Assembly (NCBI GenBank): GCA_025267735.1
Contig: CM046304.1
Coordinates: 2,480,001-2,544,000 of the forward strand
Reading direction: 5' to 3'
DNA from: Mactra quadrangularis
Lineage: Eukaryota > Mollusca > Bivalvia > Venerida > Mactridae
Length of the DNA stretch: 64,000 bases
The notes below the pieces were generated by a model, which had not been told where the DNA came from, did no database searches, and was given only the letters and a program-made list of their open reading frames with translations. Shown here one piece after another: positions 12,881 to 22,995 of this stretch. The position numbers were made by a program, and so were the translations under genes. Numbering within the stretch: position 1 is the first letter of the stretch; every line of letters starts with the position of its first letter.

Positions 12881-13879
12881 GTACCGCATTTGTATAGTGC
12901 TCTTTTCATATTGAATATATGTTCAAAAGCGCAATTTTTGAGTTATGTCCCTCTGACTGATTGCCTGGCAGCACATGTAATTTTCAAAGATCTATTTGAA
13001 GAAATGTTCTTTGTCAGTACAGTACAGTACAACAGAGTTATTAATATTTGATTAATTCTAGGAAAGAAGACTTGTAGCTTGATCCCAAGCTGCTCTTTAA
13101 TAAAAACATGTCCATTATTATTAACATTCACTTTTGTGTTTTCCGCTTATTATGGGTTTATTATGAAGTACCAAATTTATAATTCTTTCAACTTAATTTA
13201 ATCACTCTCGAGTCTGCTTCCTGGTCCTCCAGAACTGAGCTTGTAGTATAAAGTATAGTGTTCAGGGAAACACCAAGGATGGTTTTGGATGAGATCAGAA
13301 CCCACGCAGATCTGGCTATCCAATGATTAACAGTACAACATGATAAACCCTCTGCTATGCCAGGTCCTTTAGTTTTATATATTAAATGTAATTAAGCCTG
13401 TTAGTGAAGTTCTTCTATATAAAGATTTGAGTAAAAAACATACACTGACCAAGGAGTCCAGCATGTGCGCGAGTCATGGAGCTCTACGAAACCAAAATGC
13501 ACAATGACAGTAAAGACGATCTCTGATCGTCCAGGCAGGATCTTGGCTACTCCCTAGCTGAGCGCACTGCCAGCCCGTCTCTGCCGCATTGACGGCAAGG
13601 CGGAGCAAGAGCATACACGCTGGGACCCGAAAGATGGTGAACTATGTCTGAGCAGGATGAGGTCAGAGGAAACTTCCCCCTATACAGAAATAGTTGATTT
13701 TGAACATCAACTCTCTAATGTGCCCCTTTTTTCTCTCCTCCCTGCCCTTTTCTACTATCTTATAATAATCTCTTTGTATATATGATCTATTACAGACAAA
13801 AGCCCTGGAGAAGGATCAGAATGGACAAACTTCTAATGGTACCTCAAACGGCGTTAAAGAATCGAAGAAAACTAAATAA
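5336..13879 (+). CDS. ELOVL4: ELOVL4-like very-long-chain fatty acid elongase (complete, 7 coding exons plus one duplicated exon)
   Basis: Condensing enzyme of the fatty-acid elongation cycle: joins malonyl-CoA to a long-chain acyl-CoA in the ER membrane. Coding exons: 5336-5402, 5986-6176, 7618-7698, 8593-8764, 9568-9695, then 11969-12127 or 12202-12366, then 13796-13879. All phases agree, giving 293 residues with the first copy of exon 6 or 295 with the second; vertebrate ELOVL4 is of similar size. The diagnostic histidine box HVYHH lies at about residues 148-152, preceded by [13 protein letters not shown] and followed by [13 protein letters not shown] and YLWWKRYLT. Hydrophobic segments are spread over exons 2, 5 and 6. 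The protein ends in KKTK, which fits the KKXX ER-retrieval signal. The N-terminal DKR and the [15 protein letters not shown] region point to the ELOVL4 subfamily rather than ELOVL2/5; that assignment is from memory of the family. The acceptor-like TTTTCAG just before 5306 suggests an upstream noncoding exon. Confidence 0.95.
5986..6176 (+). CDS. ELOVL4: ELOVL4-like coding exon 2
   Basis: TTATTTCAG acceptor, GTAAGA donor. Encodes [15 protein letters not shown], the first membrane segment, the [15 protein letters not shown] loop and the start of the second membrane segment. These match the ELOVL4 pattern DKRV...LMQ...GPK.M..REP. Confidence 0.93.
7280..7522 (+). repeat. Dispersed repeat J, copy 1 (in elongase intron 2)
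   Basis: About 240 bp from GGGCGATTGGACGGGCGGGC to TGTGGTTTCCACATTACAT. Near-identical copies at 30875-31104 (inverted) and 61186-61394 make this a dispersed element with sharp ends. Confidence 0.8.
7618..7698 (+). CDS. ELOVL4: ELOVL4-like coding exon 3
   Basis: 27 codons between TTTTCAG and GTGAGT, phase 0 at both ends. Encodes the lumenal loop [15 protein letters not shown] and [11 protein letters not shown], with the CQ.VDYS..P.E.R pattern typical of the family. Confidence 0.93.
8191..8510 (+). mobile_element. tRNA-derived SINE, + orientation
   Basis: tRNA-like head with A box TAGCTTGGTCAGTAGG and B box GGTTTGATTCTC, followed by a body shared with minus-orientation copies near 18300, 31512, 36309 and 37185 (for example ACCTATACAATGTGTTGC). 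Ends in an A-rich tract. Confidence 0.75.
8593..8764 (+). CDS. ELOVL4: ELOVL4-like coding exon 4, catalytic histidine box
   Basis: Carries [25 protein letters not shown] and [11 protein letters not shown], ending in KWVAGGQ. HVYHH is the HXXHH box essential for elongase activity in the family. Acceptor TTTTCCAG, donor GTAAGT, ends in phase 1. Confidence 0.95.
9341..9495. mobile_element. Palindromic MITE (family E, TTTAATGACGTTTCGGCATT)
   Basis: Long inverted arms: CTCCATTTAATGACGTTTCG and its complement, with GGCATTTTGCCTTTTTCTAAC repeated inverted, around a short AT spacer. Lies in elongase intron 4, 70 bp before exon 5. A larger copy is at 17584-18130. Confidence 0.85.
9568..9695 (+). CDS. 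ELOVL4: ELOVL4-like coding exon 5
   Basis: Encodes [19 protein letters not shown] and [15 protein letters not shown], both strong elongase signatures. Acceptor TATTTCAG, donor GTAAGT, ends in phase 0. Confidence 0.95.
10174..10578. mobile_element. MITE with AGGGCTGTCACAATA terminal inverted repeats
   Basis: Left end AGGGCTGTCACAATAC and right end TATTGTGACAGCCCT are inverted. About 405 bp, no coding frame, only copy seen. The internal text is rich in GCGATA/CGGTA motifs. Confidence 0.8.
10669..10741. mobile_element. Short palindromic element (family D)
   Basis: About 73 bp: GGGTGCTCGCAAGACTGTAG ... TACAGTCTTGCAGGCAACTC. Related copies at 17163-17239 and 34020-34095. Can fold as a hairpin. 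Confidence 0.75.
11261..11584. mobile_element. MITE with AGCCTGTTCAATTACCCTAA ends (family F)
   Basis: About 324 bp. Ends are inverted (right end GTTTAGGGTAATTGAACAGG), and it contains an internal inverted pair GGCAATGAGTGATGTTTC / GAAACATCACTCATTGCC. Second copy 35379-35684. A fragment of the internal part is visible at about 63013-63035. Confidence 0.85.
11969..12127 (+). CDS. ELOVL4: ELOVL4-like coding exon 6a (first of two alternative copies)
   Basis: 53 codons, phase 0 at both ends, acceptor TCTGCAG, donor GTAATG. Begins [13 protein letters not shown] and ends [17 protein letters not shown], covering the last membrane segments. It aligns without gaps to exon 6b, which starts only 75 nt further on, with 26 of the first 50 residues identical. 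It has Tyr-Gly where exon 6b has His-Ala in the G..H region that many elongases conserve as GHT. Confidence 0.88.
12202..12366 (+). CDS. ELOVL4: ELOVL4-like coding exon 6b (second alternative copy)
   Basis: 55 codons, phase 0 at both ends, acceptor TTTTTAG, donor GTACTT. Begins [13 protein letters not shown] and ends [19 protein letters not shown]. Fully open, so not an obvious relic. Either copy joins exon 5 to exon 7 in frame. Using both would add an extra set of terminal membrane segments. The 74-nt intron between the copies may be too short to splice, favouring exclusive use. Confidence 0.85.
12405..12563. mobile_element. MITE, family B (CAGAGCTCGACATTAAA ends)
   Basis: 159 bp with terminal inverted repeats CAGAGCTCGACATTAAA / TTTAATGTCGAGCTCTG. 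Sits 38 bp after the donor of elongase exon 6b. Other copies 18969-19133 and 21325-21708. Confidence 0.85.
12841..12880 (+). repeat. (TTA)n microsatellite
   Basis: Uninterrupted TTA/ATT triplet run of about 40 bp in the last elongase intron. Confidence 0.9.
13443..13675 (+). pseudogene. 28S (LSU) rRNA fragment, intronic
   Basis: About 233 bp resembling the conserved part of eukaryotic 28S rRNA. It runs from GACCAAGGAGTCC and CATGTGCGCGAGTCATGG, through CTCTACGAAACC, to GCTGGGACCCGAAAGATGG, TGAACTATG and CAGAGGAAACT. Divergent positions (for example AGCAGGATGAGG where the rRNA normally has GGGCAGGGCGAAG) show it is not a working gene. No other rRNA sequence flanks it. It lies in the last intron of the elongase gene, in the same orientation. 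Confidence 0.88.
13796..13879 (+). CDS. ELOVL4: ELOVL4-like coding exon 7, C-terminal tail
   Basis: 27 codons plus TAA. Hydrophilic cytosolic tail [15 protein letters not shown] followed by [12 protein letters not shown]. The last four residues KKTK match the KKXX ER-retrieval motif; vertebrate ELOVL4 also ends in a lysine-rich retrieval signal. Acceptor TATTACAG. Confidence 0.9.
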   Translation, partial: TKALEKDQNGQTSNGTSNGVKESKKTK

Positions 13880-14002
13880 ACTATTGTTAACTGATCTAGG
13901 AACTATGTGATAATCTCTATGCACTTTATACATGCAAGCCATAGTATAGCTGTGAAATCCATTTTGTATAAAAGTGTGGTATCCAAATTGGTAAATTTTA
14001 TA

Positions 14003-14175
14003 AAACTGTCAATGGTGCATACATTTATCCCTCTGATTTAAATACTCAATGTTTGTTCAAAAATCCCCGATTTTCACATGTAGGGATATCTTTTTTTATC
14101 CATTATGAGTGCAGAAGAACTTAAGTTGGTATTTAAATCAGTAGGGTAACTGTATGTGCTACTGACAGTTGAATC
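14003..14175. mobile_element. Family G palindromic MITE, copy 1
   Basis: Arms AACTGTCAATGGTGCATACA + CTGATTTAAATACTC and their inverse (GTATTTAAATCAG ... TACTGACAGTTGAAT) around a short loop. The most frequent repeat family in the window. Confidence 0.85.
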
Positions 14176-16431
14176 AAATTTACCAATATTTATTGGTCTT
14201 TTTTGTAAACAATCAAAGGAAACCGATGGATCAGCGCAAATTTGTCTAAATCCTTCATTTACATGAAGTAAGATCAGTTTTGCAATGACCCAAAATATCG
14301 AAAACCTGTCTTACACATTAGTTCTTCAAGTATAAAGTTTAACATGAAAATTTAGAGTTACATTTTTTTATAAGTTATATAACATAAAATAGGATAAACA
14401 AGTTAAGTCACTAACAAAGCTTGTACCCTTTAGATGGTGACCTCAAGAATTATCAATAGAGCTCAGGGCAGCATATTATCAAAAATCTTATGATAATTTA
14501 ACATAACAATATAGAAGGATTTACAACTAAAATTGGTCATAAGAGACTTGATAATACAGGCCCCAGAGTTGGTGGTTATTCAGTTTGAGAATGACCTCAA
14601 AACTCATTTTTAGAACTTAAATTTTTTATTTTGAGATTTGAGTACAATCTCAAGTTTAAATAATTCCTAGTTGCAATCTCATATTAGGTATTTCTGTATA
14701 AGAATATGATTGTCGATGTCTTTCTATCTTTCTTTTTTTCGTATCATTTTTCCCATTGCTCAAACATCATGTTGTACCTGAAGTTTTAAATCTATGTCAG
14801 TTTGTTTGTTTGAATGATCATAATTACCGTCTGCAATTTGTTCAAGTTTTGTTTTGAATATTAGTTAATGTATTGTATGTTTTGTGTGTATTTTGAATGA
14901 TTCTTTTTAAAGTATTCATTGTTATGTGTTGATAGGGTTTGACATTAACAGTGTCCCGGGACTCCGTGGATCCTAAAAACTTAGGGAATTCCAATGTACA
15001 TTATCTCAGGATTCTATCAGGATACCTGAAAATTGCTTTTATCGTAAATGAATTTGAGTTTCTGTTAATTGTTTATCACAATTTCTGACTGGAAATCTGT
15101 ATCCAAATTGTGTGTATTTTATTGGAGGTATCCTTAATATTAAGTAGGAATCCCCAAGTAACTTACTAGGGATTCATTTGGGATCCCTAATAAACATAAG
15201 TTAGTGTTGAACCCAGATTGAGTGATTATTTAATTATGTGAGGCATGATTATAATATTTTCAAAAGAATTAAATGTCCAACCCCTTGATCTCTGATTGAT
15301 TAAATGAATGTCCCTATTTTAACAACGTTGTTCTGTTCTTTTCTGGTACAATGTACCAGTATTTATGAATGTATGAGTGATGTGTATACCAGTCTGTATT
15401 AGTTAAACCATTCAATTCGGCAATCACTTTACGTGTATTATTGATTTTATTATTTTGATATTATTGTATTATTATTTTCTTTATTGTATCATCATGATTA
15501 AACAATATCTGATTAAAGAGAGTAGGGAGAAAACTGGCCTTGTAAGGGAGGGTTTCAGGATTTGAATCCCAATCAGTCTGCTTATTTTTCTCATCCTGTG
15601 ACATGCATCTTTGGTATTAATTCTGTCACTACCCCTTTAGAAGGCAGTTCGACAATCTCAGGCTTTATCAAATTTGAATAACATTAGTTGATATCGTATC
15701 ACCTCAATTAGAGGAAATTCTACTTTATTGAGATCATATTATGGAGTACATGTAAATTTTGTATCATGAATATGTACTCAATACTTATTTGTTTGAGCTA
15801 AATACTGTCTGTAGAGTGCTAGACTTATTAATGTGTGTTCCCTCTTGTTCCTGTTACCTATCTAAGCTGGCAATCACATGTACTGTGCAATTAAGTTTAG
15901 AACAGTTTTCATAATAGTTTTAATGTGTTTGAAACATTTTGAAATAGCAATAATTTTAGTGTGTAAAAAGAATAGGCATGAAATTTATTCCATGAATCTA
16001 CTTAGATAAAATTTTCATTATTTTGATTTAGTGTATAGATTTTTATGGTCTGTCCTCTCCATATGAATGCTTAATGTGAAAACCCGGGCTATAGTTAACC
16101 ATAGAATTGTTCATTTTCGACTTGGCCTAGATTTTCAGCATTTCCTTGTGGTACTTGTTGCCCTCTACCTTTCTCAACCTGGTTTTGTACGGGATTATAG
16201 CCAAGTTTGATAGCGGTACATTTATGTACATGTATGTGAGTCATCATTTCTGGGTATATTTTTGTTGGCATTTTAATACGAGTTCTGAAATGAACCCCCT
16301 CAAATTTTTCTATTTATTATGTTGTGTATTATTTATTTTTTGATACTTTTATATTGATTTTATATAGTTTTGTATTCTTATTTTCATAATTCACTATATT
16401 TCTAAGGACATTTTATGTTTTTTTGTATGAA

Positions 16432-16437
16432 AATAAA
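16432..16437 (+). terminator. Candidate polyadenylation signal (elongase)
   Basis: AATAAA followed by AT-rich and T-rich sequence. It is placed only by motif and position; no transcript end is available. Confidence 0.35.
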
Positions 16438-16690
16438 ATTAATATATTATTTCCTATTTTCTGTTTTTTTATTATGTAACCATGGTTACATGTGATACAT
16501 ATTAGATATTAATTATTTTGTTATTTATATTAAGCGTTGAAAGAAATACCATGGGCGTGTTATCCAAAGCTGTTAGTAGCGATATGCTTAGGCAACTCGC
16601 CCAATATGTATGTATGCAGTTAAAAGACTTGCGTGTATGTTGAAAATCAATACTGTGTTCTTTAATTTGTATGAACGTCACTTCATATGT

Positions 16691-16833
16691 GGCCCATTTC
16701 CTAAGCAACTTACTAGCTAGTGTTTAGTCCCCTGGTACCCTCAATTTGATATCACATACTTATCACTTTTGATGTAAGTAGGGTACCAGAGCACCAAGTA
16801 CTTAGTAGCTGTTCCCTTAGGAAACTGGCCAAT
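16691..16833. mobile_element. Short palindromic element (GGCCCATTTCCTAAGCAAC)
   Basis: Left GGCCCATTTCCTAAGCAAC pairs with right TTCCCTTAGGAAACTGGCC. Inner arms CTGGTACCCTCAATTTGAT / GTAGGGTACCAG also pair. The interior resembles 17106-17330. Confidence 0.65.
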
Positions 16834-17105
16834 GAATATAATTTTTTTTTAGTAATTTTAATGACTTGGTCTATAAATTGTCTTTCTTTTTGTACGGTAT
16901 ACATGTATTTTGTATACATATTTGTGCTTAGACAAACAAAACTGTAAGACTGTACTTTTGACTAGTTTTAAAGGTAATAAACAGAATGAAATAGAGTTCT
17001 AAATGAATAGTTTAAGATCCATCAGTTCAATACTTAACAAGTCATGCCTGTTAGTTACTATATAAGACTACAGATTATTGTTACTCTGTATTACTTATTA
17101 CCTTG

Positions 17106-17330
17106 GGGGAGTTGCCTATGCATATTGCTATGTATACCTTTGTGCCCTGGTACCCTTAATTTCGAGGGTTGCTCGCAAGACTATAGCACGTGCATAACGA
17201 TAAAAAGCAAGTTACTACAGTCTTGCAGGCAACCCTCAATTTGATAGCACAAACTTATTCCTTTTGTTATTAGAAAGGATTCCAGGGCACAAAGCGATAC
17301 ATAGCGATATGCTCAGGCAACTCGCCCCTT
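17106..17330. mobile_element. Palindromic element with a nested family D insertion
   Basis: Outer arms GGGGGAGTTGCCTATGCATA / ATATGCTCAGGCAACTCGCC with inner TTTGTGCCCTGGTACC / GATTCCAGGGCACAAAG. It is interrupted at 17163-17239 by a complete family D palindrome, so family D moved after this element. Confidence 0.75.
17163..17239. mobile_element. Family D palindrome, nested copy
   Basis: GAGGGTTGCTCGCAAGACT ... TACAGTCTTGCAGGCAACCCTC, about 77 bp. Confidence 0.8.
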
Positions 17331-17583
17331 ATCATAACATGTATATCAATTTATTTGTATTTTTGCTACTACACTTTTGACTCTCAGTGTCTGACACTCC
17401 TCATATTCACTGTAACATGTCGTCATTAATTCAACCATCACTAATACATTTTTTATCGTATTTTCAAGTTATTTTTTTGTGTTTGAGTATTTTCTCAATC
17501 ACTCTTCAATAAATGACTTTACAAATAAATGACTATTGTTTTGTGTTTTCCAAGTACAGTATCCAGATGGATACAATAAAAAT

Positions 17584-18130
17584 TTACACTCTGTATTTTT
17601 TCTCCATTTAATGACGTTTTGGCATTTTTGCCTTTTTTCTAACATAGATATTTATGAAAATCCTCTTCATCATTGCTTTTTACAATTACATGACAATGAA
17701 TACTTATAATTATACCCCCGCTTCGAAGAAGAGGGGGGTATACTGTTTTACCCTTGTCCGTCCGTCCGTTACAAAATTTCCGTCACAGTTTTCTCAGCAA
17801 CTATATCATGCAGCAGCTTAATACTTTGCATATTGCTTCATCCCATAGTTCCATGTGGTGTAAAGCGATTTCATGCTCCTTGCTCATCTACTTCCTGTTT
17901 GTCGCATATTTTTAGATTTTGGCAGGGTATCACTAGTTAGCATTAGCTCACAGATTTACTTGTTGTTTTTGATGTTCAAATGATGACGTCACTGACGTCA
18001 ATAACAATTATAAGAATTCATTGTCATGTAATTGTAAAAAGAAATGATGTAGTTGGATTTTCATAAATATCTATGTTAGAAAAAGGCAAAAATGCCGAAA
18101 CGTCATTAAATGGAGAATAATTACAGAGTA
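17584..18130. mobile_element. Large family E element with an internal segment
   Basis: Same outer arms as 9341-9495 (TCCATTTAATGACGTTTTGG / GAAACGTCATTAAATGGAG). A second, inner inverted pair (ACAATTACATGACAATGAAT / ATTCATTGTCATGTAATTGT) encloses about 300 bp that begins with a GGGGGTATACTG-type sequence and contains two overlapping TGACGTCA-like sites near 17984-18000. No coding frame. Confidence 0.8.
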
Positions 18131-18299
18131 TTGTTTTGTGATTATATTTTCTCTGTTAATTCCAGCTCTAATACAGCTTGAATAGTTTTTCATGGAGTCA
18201 GACTAGCTCCTTGCATTAGACCAGAGGTTCACATGGAAGGTTGGATTTATCCAAATATGTAGCCTCGTTAAATAAAGTCTTTATCATTATTATTGTATT

Positions 18300-18516
18300 T
18301 AAATTTCTGGATTCAGCTATTTACCAGTTACTAGGCACTAACTTTCGTCAATGACCAACTACTGCCCTACATGATTCATAATCAGTGGTAGGAGGGAGAA
18401 TATCTGTAGACATTATCTCATGACCAAACTAAACAAAAGAACACCTCACCCATGAATGGAACCCACGACTCAATCGGTAGACTTGCATGTAGCTGACAGA
18501 GCTAGCTAGGCAGTTC
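18300..18516 (-). mobile_element. tRNA-derived SINE, - orientation
   Basis: Minus-orientation copy of the SINE at 8191-8510: body with CAGTGGTAGGAGGGAGAAT and a reversed tRNA head containing GGAACCCACGACTCAATCGG and AGCTAGCTAGG. Confidence 0.7.
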
Positions 18517-18968
18517 AGCTGTATGTTTAGTACAACCTCTCTTGAGCAACACCCACAGGGAGGGACTAAAGAGTGTTGCTTTTCAGAGGTTGTTGTTTTG
18601 CAGAGGTTAAATTCAATTAAAACTGCACCTAAAGGAAATATCATATGTCGTTTTTGTGCAGAGGATTTGTCCTGTAAAGGGCCGCTCTGCAGAGGTTATA
18701 CTGTATAAACCCTGACAACAAAATAAGTACAAACAAGTTTATCATTTTTTTTAAATTTTAATTATCTAACTTCATGAAATGATTTGATACAGATGTACAG
18801 AGTAAAAGGGGGGATAAGTTTTTACGTACTGTTTAGTATCCTCTCTATAAACAGGATGATAGTGTGAGATATAAGTCAACATCAATAATTTCTAAGTACG
18901 ACCAACACGTCGTAAGGTTATTTATAGAGAATAACATACAAAATAGCTGTCATATTAAACACAGAGAA

Positions 18969-19133
18969 CAGGGCTCGACATTAAAGGTTCTCCTATGGCC
19001 CCTAATGACCTATATTTGAGTTTGAGTTTGGGCAACTTGTTACTGCTAGTTAACATTTGGTTTGGGGCAAGTAACATTTATAGCTGGGTGTCCAAACGGG
19101 CAACCTAATATAAAAATTTAATATCGAGCCCTG
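18969..19133. mobile_element. MITE, family B, copy 2
   Basis: Ends ACAGGGCTCGACATTAAAGG and TTAATATCGAGCCCTG, 165 bp. The interior contains CAACTTGTTACTGCTAGTTAAC. Confidence 0.85.
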
Positions 19134-19798
19134 GTGAATATCAAATACTACATAGTGACATTGAAAATAAAAAAACAAAATTTACCAACTGACTCAAGAA
19201 AAACGACGACGACGAAATGAAAAATTCATGACTCAAAATTTATGTGTGCAATGACTGAATAGTAGTAGATTTCTAAACCAAACTGATCATTATAACTTTT
19301 TTCAACTACAAAAAAACAATTTTTAGCAAAAAACAGAATCTTCACAACAGAATTAACAAAATATTTATTTACATAATTGTTGCGATATCTATACAGAAAA
19401 TAACAAGTAAAACTGCACACAAAATAAAAAACAATAATTTTGAAATAAAATAAAAGCCAAAAAAAGAAGAAAATACGAGAATACATTGAAAAACTTTGAA
19501 TGAATTTATATTAATGATATGTTTTTTACTCTACAAATATTGTTAATTAATGTTTTTATGTGCTCTTTTAATAATTATATGAAAAAGTCAGAAAGTCAGA
19601 ACTTAAAGGGACAAAATGATTTACTAAAACTGAGTATAATCCGATAAAAGGTTTACTAATTGTTTTTCTAACTAATCATTTATCATCATGCATCCATACA
19701 TCCAACTTTCCCTAACAAACATATTTTGATTTACGTAAGTAAAACGTCACTGAGTTTTTATTTAAAACAGACTTTTTTGAAAGTGAACAACTCTAATT

Positions 19799-20253
19799 GG
19801 GCACGTTGCCTAACAATTTCGCTATGAATTGCTATGAAAAAGTGCTTTCTTGAAGCTATTTTTCATAGGAAAAGGCTTGCTATTTACGTCACAAACCAAG
19901 ATGGCGGCCTGTGCTGATGTACAGAAAGTGATTATTGTAACTGCGTGTTTTAGGGCGACAAACAAATAAGTCTTCAAACAGTTTAAAATCATTGCAAAAA
20001 CCTATGCTTGTATGAACAATTACAAAGATGAATTAATTTCAATTCATCTACAGTCAGCCAACATTAAAAACAAATTGTCGGCAAACAGGAAGTCACATTT
20101 CGGCGGAGGCAGCCATTTAACATCGCTCTCGGGTAGTGAAGATTTTTTACGCTAGCTCTTGCTACTTAGCGAAATGAAGCGATATCTTGTAGCAATGTGT
20201 CCTATGATTTTGCTATCTAGCAATACCTAGCAATATGCTTAGGCAACAGGCCC
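19799..20253. mobile_element. Palindromic element, family C
   Basis: About 455 bp bounded by GGGCACGTTGCCTAACAATTTCG and TATGCTTAGGCAACAGGCCC, with the internal text AAGATGGCGGCC / GCAGCCATTTAA. No reading frame. Another copy is nested at 21371-21609. Confidence 0.75.
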
Positions 20254-21324
20254 AATGTTTAACTCAATTTGTTTAGACAGAAATAGGTAAGCTGACAAAA
20301 GAAGAAAAGTTTGTCAGAATTATAGAAAGAGTATCTTAAAATTGATCCTATTTAAGATTATTTAACAGAACAAAAACATATTGCAACAAAAAAACAATCA
20401 ATTTAACGTAATAATACCTTAACACACAAATAAAGAATAATAGAAAAATTAAGCATAAAATAATAATTAAAACGTAGCACTACTGACTGGGGGCGGGGGG
20501 ATTGCTCCTTCAAAGAACTTACACTTTTAACAATAATAATCAATAATCATTAAACATGTAGTAAAATACAGAACTCAATAAAATAAACATAATTGAAGAC
20601 CGTTTCTTTACAGTCATATGTTTTAAAACTAAAATTTGATAAATCATTCAAAAATTGGCCCAACAGAAAAACTAACGAGTTCTGTTATGTTTTAAACTGT
20701 AATTGAAACCATATGCCATGCTTGATTCAAACCAAAATTTCACCTAATACTTGGAAAAAAGAAACAGATATTCTTGACTCAAAATTACATAAACTTAATA
20801 CTTTCTGCAAAAAAAGCCAACACTCAAAATGAAAGATTAAACAAAACAAAATCATTGGTCCAAAAAAAATCTTATTTATCTAAAATTTAGCAATTGTATT
20901 TTTAAATACAATTTCATTTAAATTATGTCATTAAAAATGATATTTTGTTAATTGGAAATTTGGAATTTATATATTGGGAAATTGTAATTTGGAAATCAGT
21001 AATTAGCAAATCAATATTTAAAATCTGTAATTAGAAAATCCGTAATTTGAAAATCTGCAACTAGAAATCCGTTATCTGAAAATCTGTAATTTGAAAATTT
21101 TGTTGATTTAAGTTTCAGGGGTTTACGTTAGTATGTTTATGATGAGAAAGAAATGATCAGTGTATTTTCTATCAACAAGTAAAAATAAACAACAACAACA
21201 TTCTTAACAAAAAAGTTATTTTTCAATCATGAACAACAACATTTCACTGTTAGTTTAAAGCACTTAAAACATCCTCATATATAATACATGTACACAAATA
21301 AAACACTGATTTTATAACTTTGTA

Positions 21325-21708
21325 ACAGGGCTTGACACTAAAGGTTGTCGTTTTTGCCTTAGACAACTTGGACCCGTTGCCTAACGATTTCGCTACGAGT
21401 CGCTATGAAAAAGCACTTTCTTGTAGCTCTACAAACTGGAAGTCACATGAAGTCACATTACTGCGGAGGCAGCCATTTTGATTAGTAACAGCGCTCTCAG
21501 GTAGCCAAGAGTTATTACGCTAGCTTTCGCTACGTAGCTTGCAGCAAGTCGTTTCCGATGATTTTGCTACGTAGCAAAACCTAGCGAAAAGCTTAGGCAA
21601 CGCGCCCCTTATATCTGGGTTTGGGCAACTTGTTACTGCGAGTTAACAGTTTCAGCAAATATAACATACAGCCCGTCAACCTAGTTTAAAAATTAATGTC
21701 GAGCCCTG
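21325..21708. mobile_element. Family B MITE interrupted by a family C element
   Basis: Outer ends ACAGGGCTTGACACTAAAGG and TTAATGTCGAGCCCTG match family B. Bases 21371-21609 are a complete family C element inserted in it, giving the relative order of activity. Confidence 0.8.
21371..21609. mobile_element. Family C element nested in a family B MITE
   Basis: GACCCGTTGCCTAACGATTTCG ... GCTTAGGCAACGCGCCCC, about 239 bp. Confidence 0.75.
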
Positions 21709-22410
21709 CATTCCAAAATGGTTTCTGAAGTCATCGCCTTAAATTTTTAGCGAGCACTAGCCTGACTTGTAATGTTACTAAGTAAGGGGGAAAATAATTA
21801 ACTAGCCCAATTGAACTAGCCCTCACAATTTTTTTCATATCTTGTGCTTCGGGCTAGTGTGTTAAGGCAATGACTTGTTTTATAATATCCAATATTGTTT
21901 AGTTAACTAATTAATACACAAATTTATTCACAAAATTTTTCAATATAATGATTAAGGTAATTTTTTCACTAAAATTAAAAATTTTCGAAATTGACTACAT
22001 CAAAATACATACATGCCCTATCAAAGATGATAAATGATTCTTTAAATTGAATTTTCTTTAATATTATCAGTATTTGGACTAGTCAGAATTAATTTCATAG
22101 CCAAGACTTTCCACTGTTAATATAACGAAGACATTATCTTCATATTTTGGTTATCAAGGGACTTCCTAAACTTTCACAAGACTTTTCCTGATTTGTTTAT
22201 TTATTATGCAATTTCATTTCTTTAACAAAAAAATGTCGACAAATTCGTCATCAAGAGAAAGTTATAAGTGATTCTACGACAGAAATGATGATCGTATAAT
22301 GTACATATCATAAAAATGAAAACAAGACAGACGGGGGTCGGGGTGGGGATGACCAAAAGTTGATGATCACTTCGACTTAGATTACACTGCCTCATAATTA
22401 CATATCGTTA

Positions 22411-22597
22411 AATTCTATTCAACTCTAAGTGGTGCATACATTAACCCCACTGATTTAAATACTCACTACAGTACTTCTGTACTCACTATTCATAAAAAAG
22501 CTACCTGTATCTATGAACAGGGATTCTCAAAGAAATGTTGAATATTTAAATCAGCAGGGTTAATGTATACACCGCTGACAGTTGAATAAAATTTCAC
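22411..22597. mobile_element. Family G palindromic MITE, copy 2
   Basis: AACCCCACTGATTTAAATAC arm, ACAGTACTTCTGTAC middle, and inverted arm TTAAATCAGCAGGGTTAATG followed by CTGACAGTTGAATAAA. Confidence 0.85.
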
Positions 22598-22819
22598 AAT
22601 ATTTTTATGTGTACAACAGGTCTGAGAGGGTGTTATATGACTAGATGACGGTAGATTACATACATTGGAAATTTATAACAGTTTGTCCTTGGGTAAGTTT
22701 TCCATTATATATATATCACTCTCAGAGAAACAACAAAATATAAGATATTTTAAAATGATATGTTTTTAGAAAAACGATTCATGCAAGGACTATGTATGTC
22801 ATCATATTATGGAACTAAA

Positions 22820-22995
22820 TTCTGTGCCACTTTTGTTTTTCCTTAGCTAACGCATGAGTGCCACTTGTTTTTCTTAGCTAAAGCATGTGTGCCACTTTTG
22901 TTTTTCTTAGCTAACGCATGTGTGCCACTTTGGTTTTCTTGGCGTGCGCTATTTTGTATTCTTAGTTTACATATGCGCCACTATTGTTTTTCTTA
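22820..22995 (+). repeat. Tandem repeat, about 33-bp unit
   Basis: About five diverging copies of TGTGCCACTTTTGTTTTTCT followed by TAGCTAACGCATG. Confidence 0.8.

Larger units (their letters stand above)
13880..16450 (+). other. Probable long 3' UTR of the elongase gene
   Basis: AT-rich sequence with no splice-linked coding frame. AATAAA at 16432-16437 is the clearest polyadenylation signal after the stop, implying a UTR of up to about 2.5 kb; an earlier end is possible. A family G palindrome lies at 14003-14175, and a repeat-like segment with inverted ends (GTTTGACATTAAC ... GTTAGTGTTGAACCC) at about 14938-15210. Confidence 0.4.

Noticed and set aside
13443..13675. Intact rRNA gene
   Set aside because: Only about 230 bp, diverged at conserved positions and without adjoining rRNA sequence.
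17980..18003. Promoter with paired CRE sites
   Set aside because: Inside a mobile element with no gene start nearby; treated as part of the repeat.
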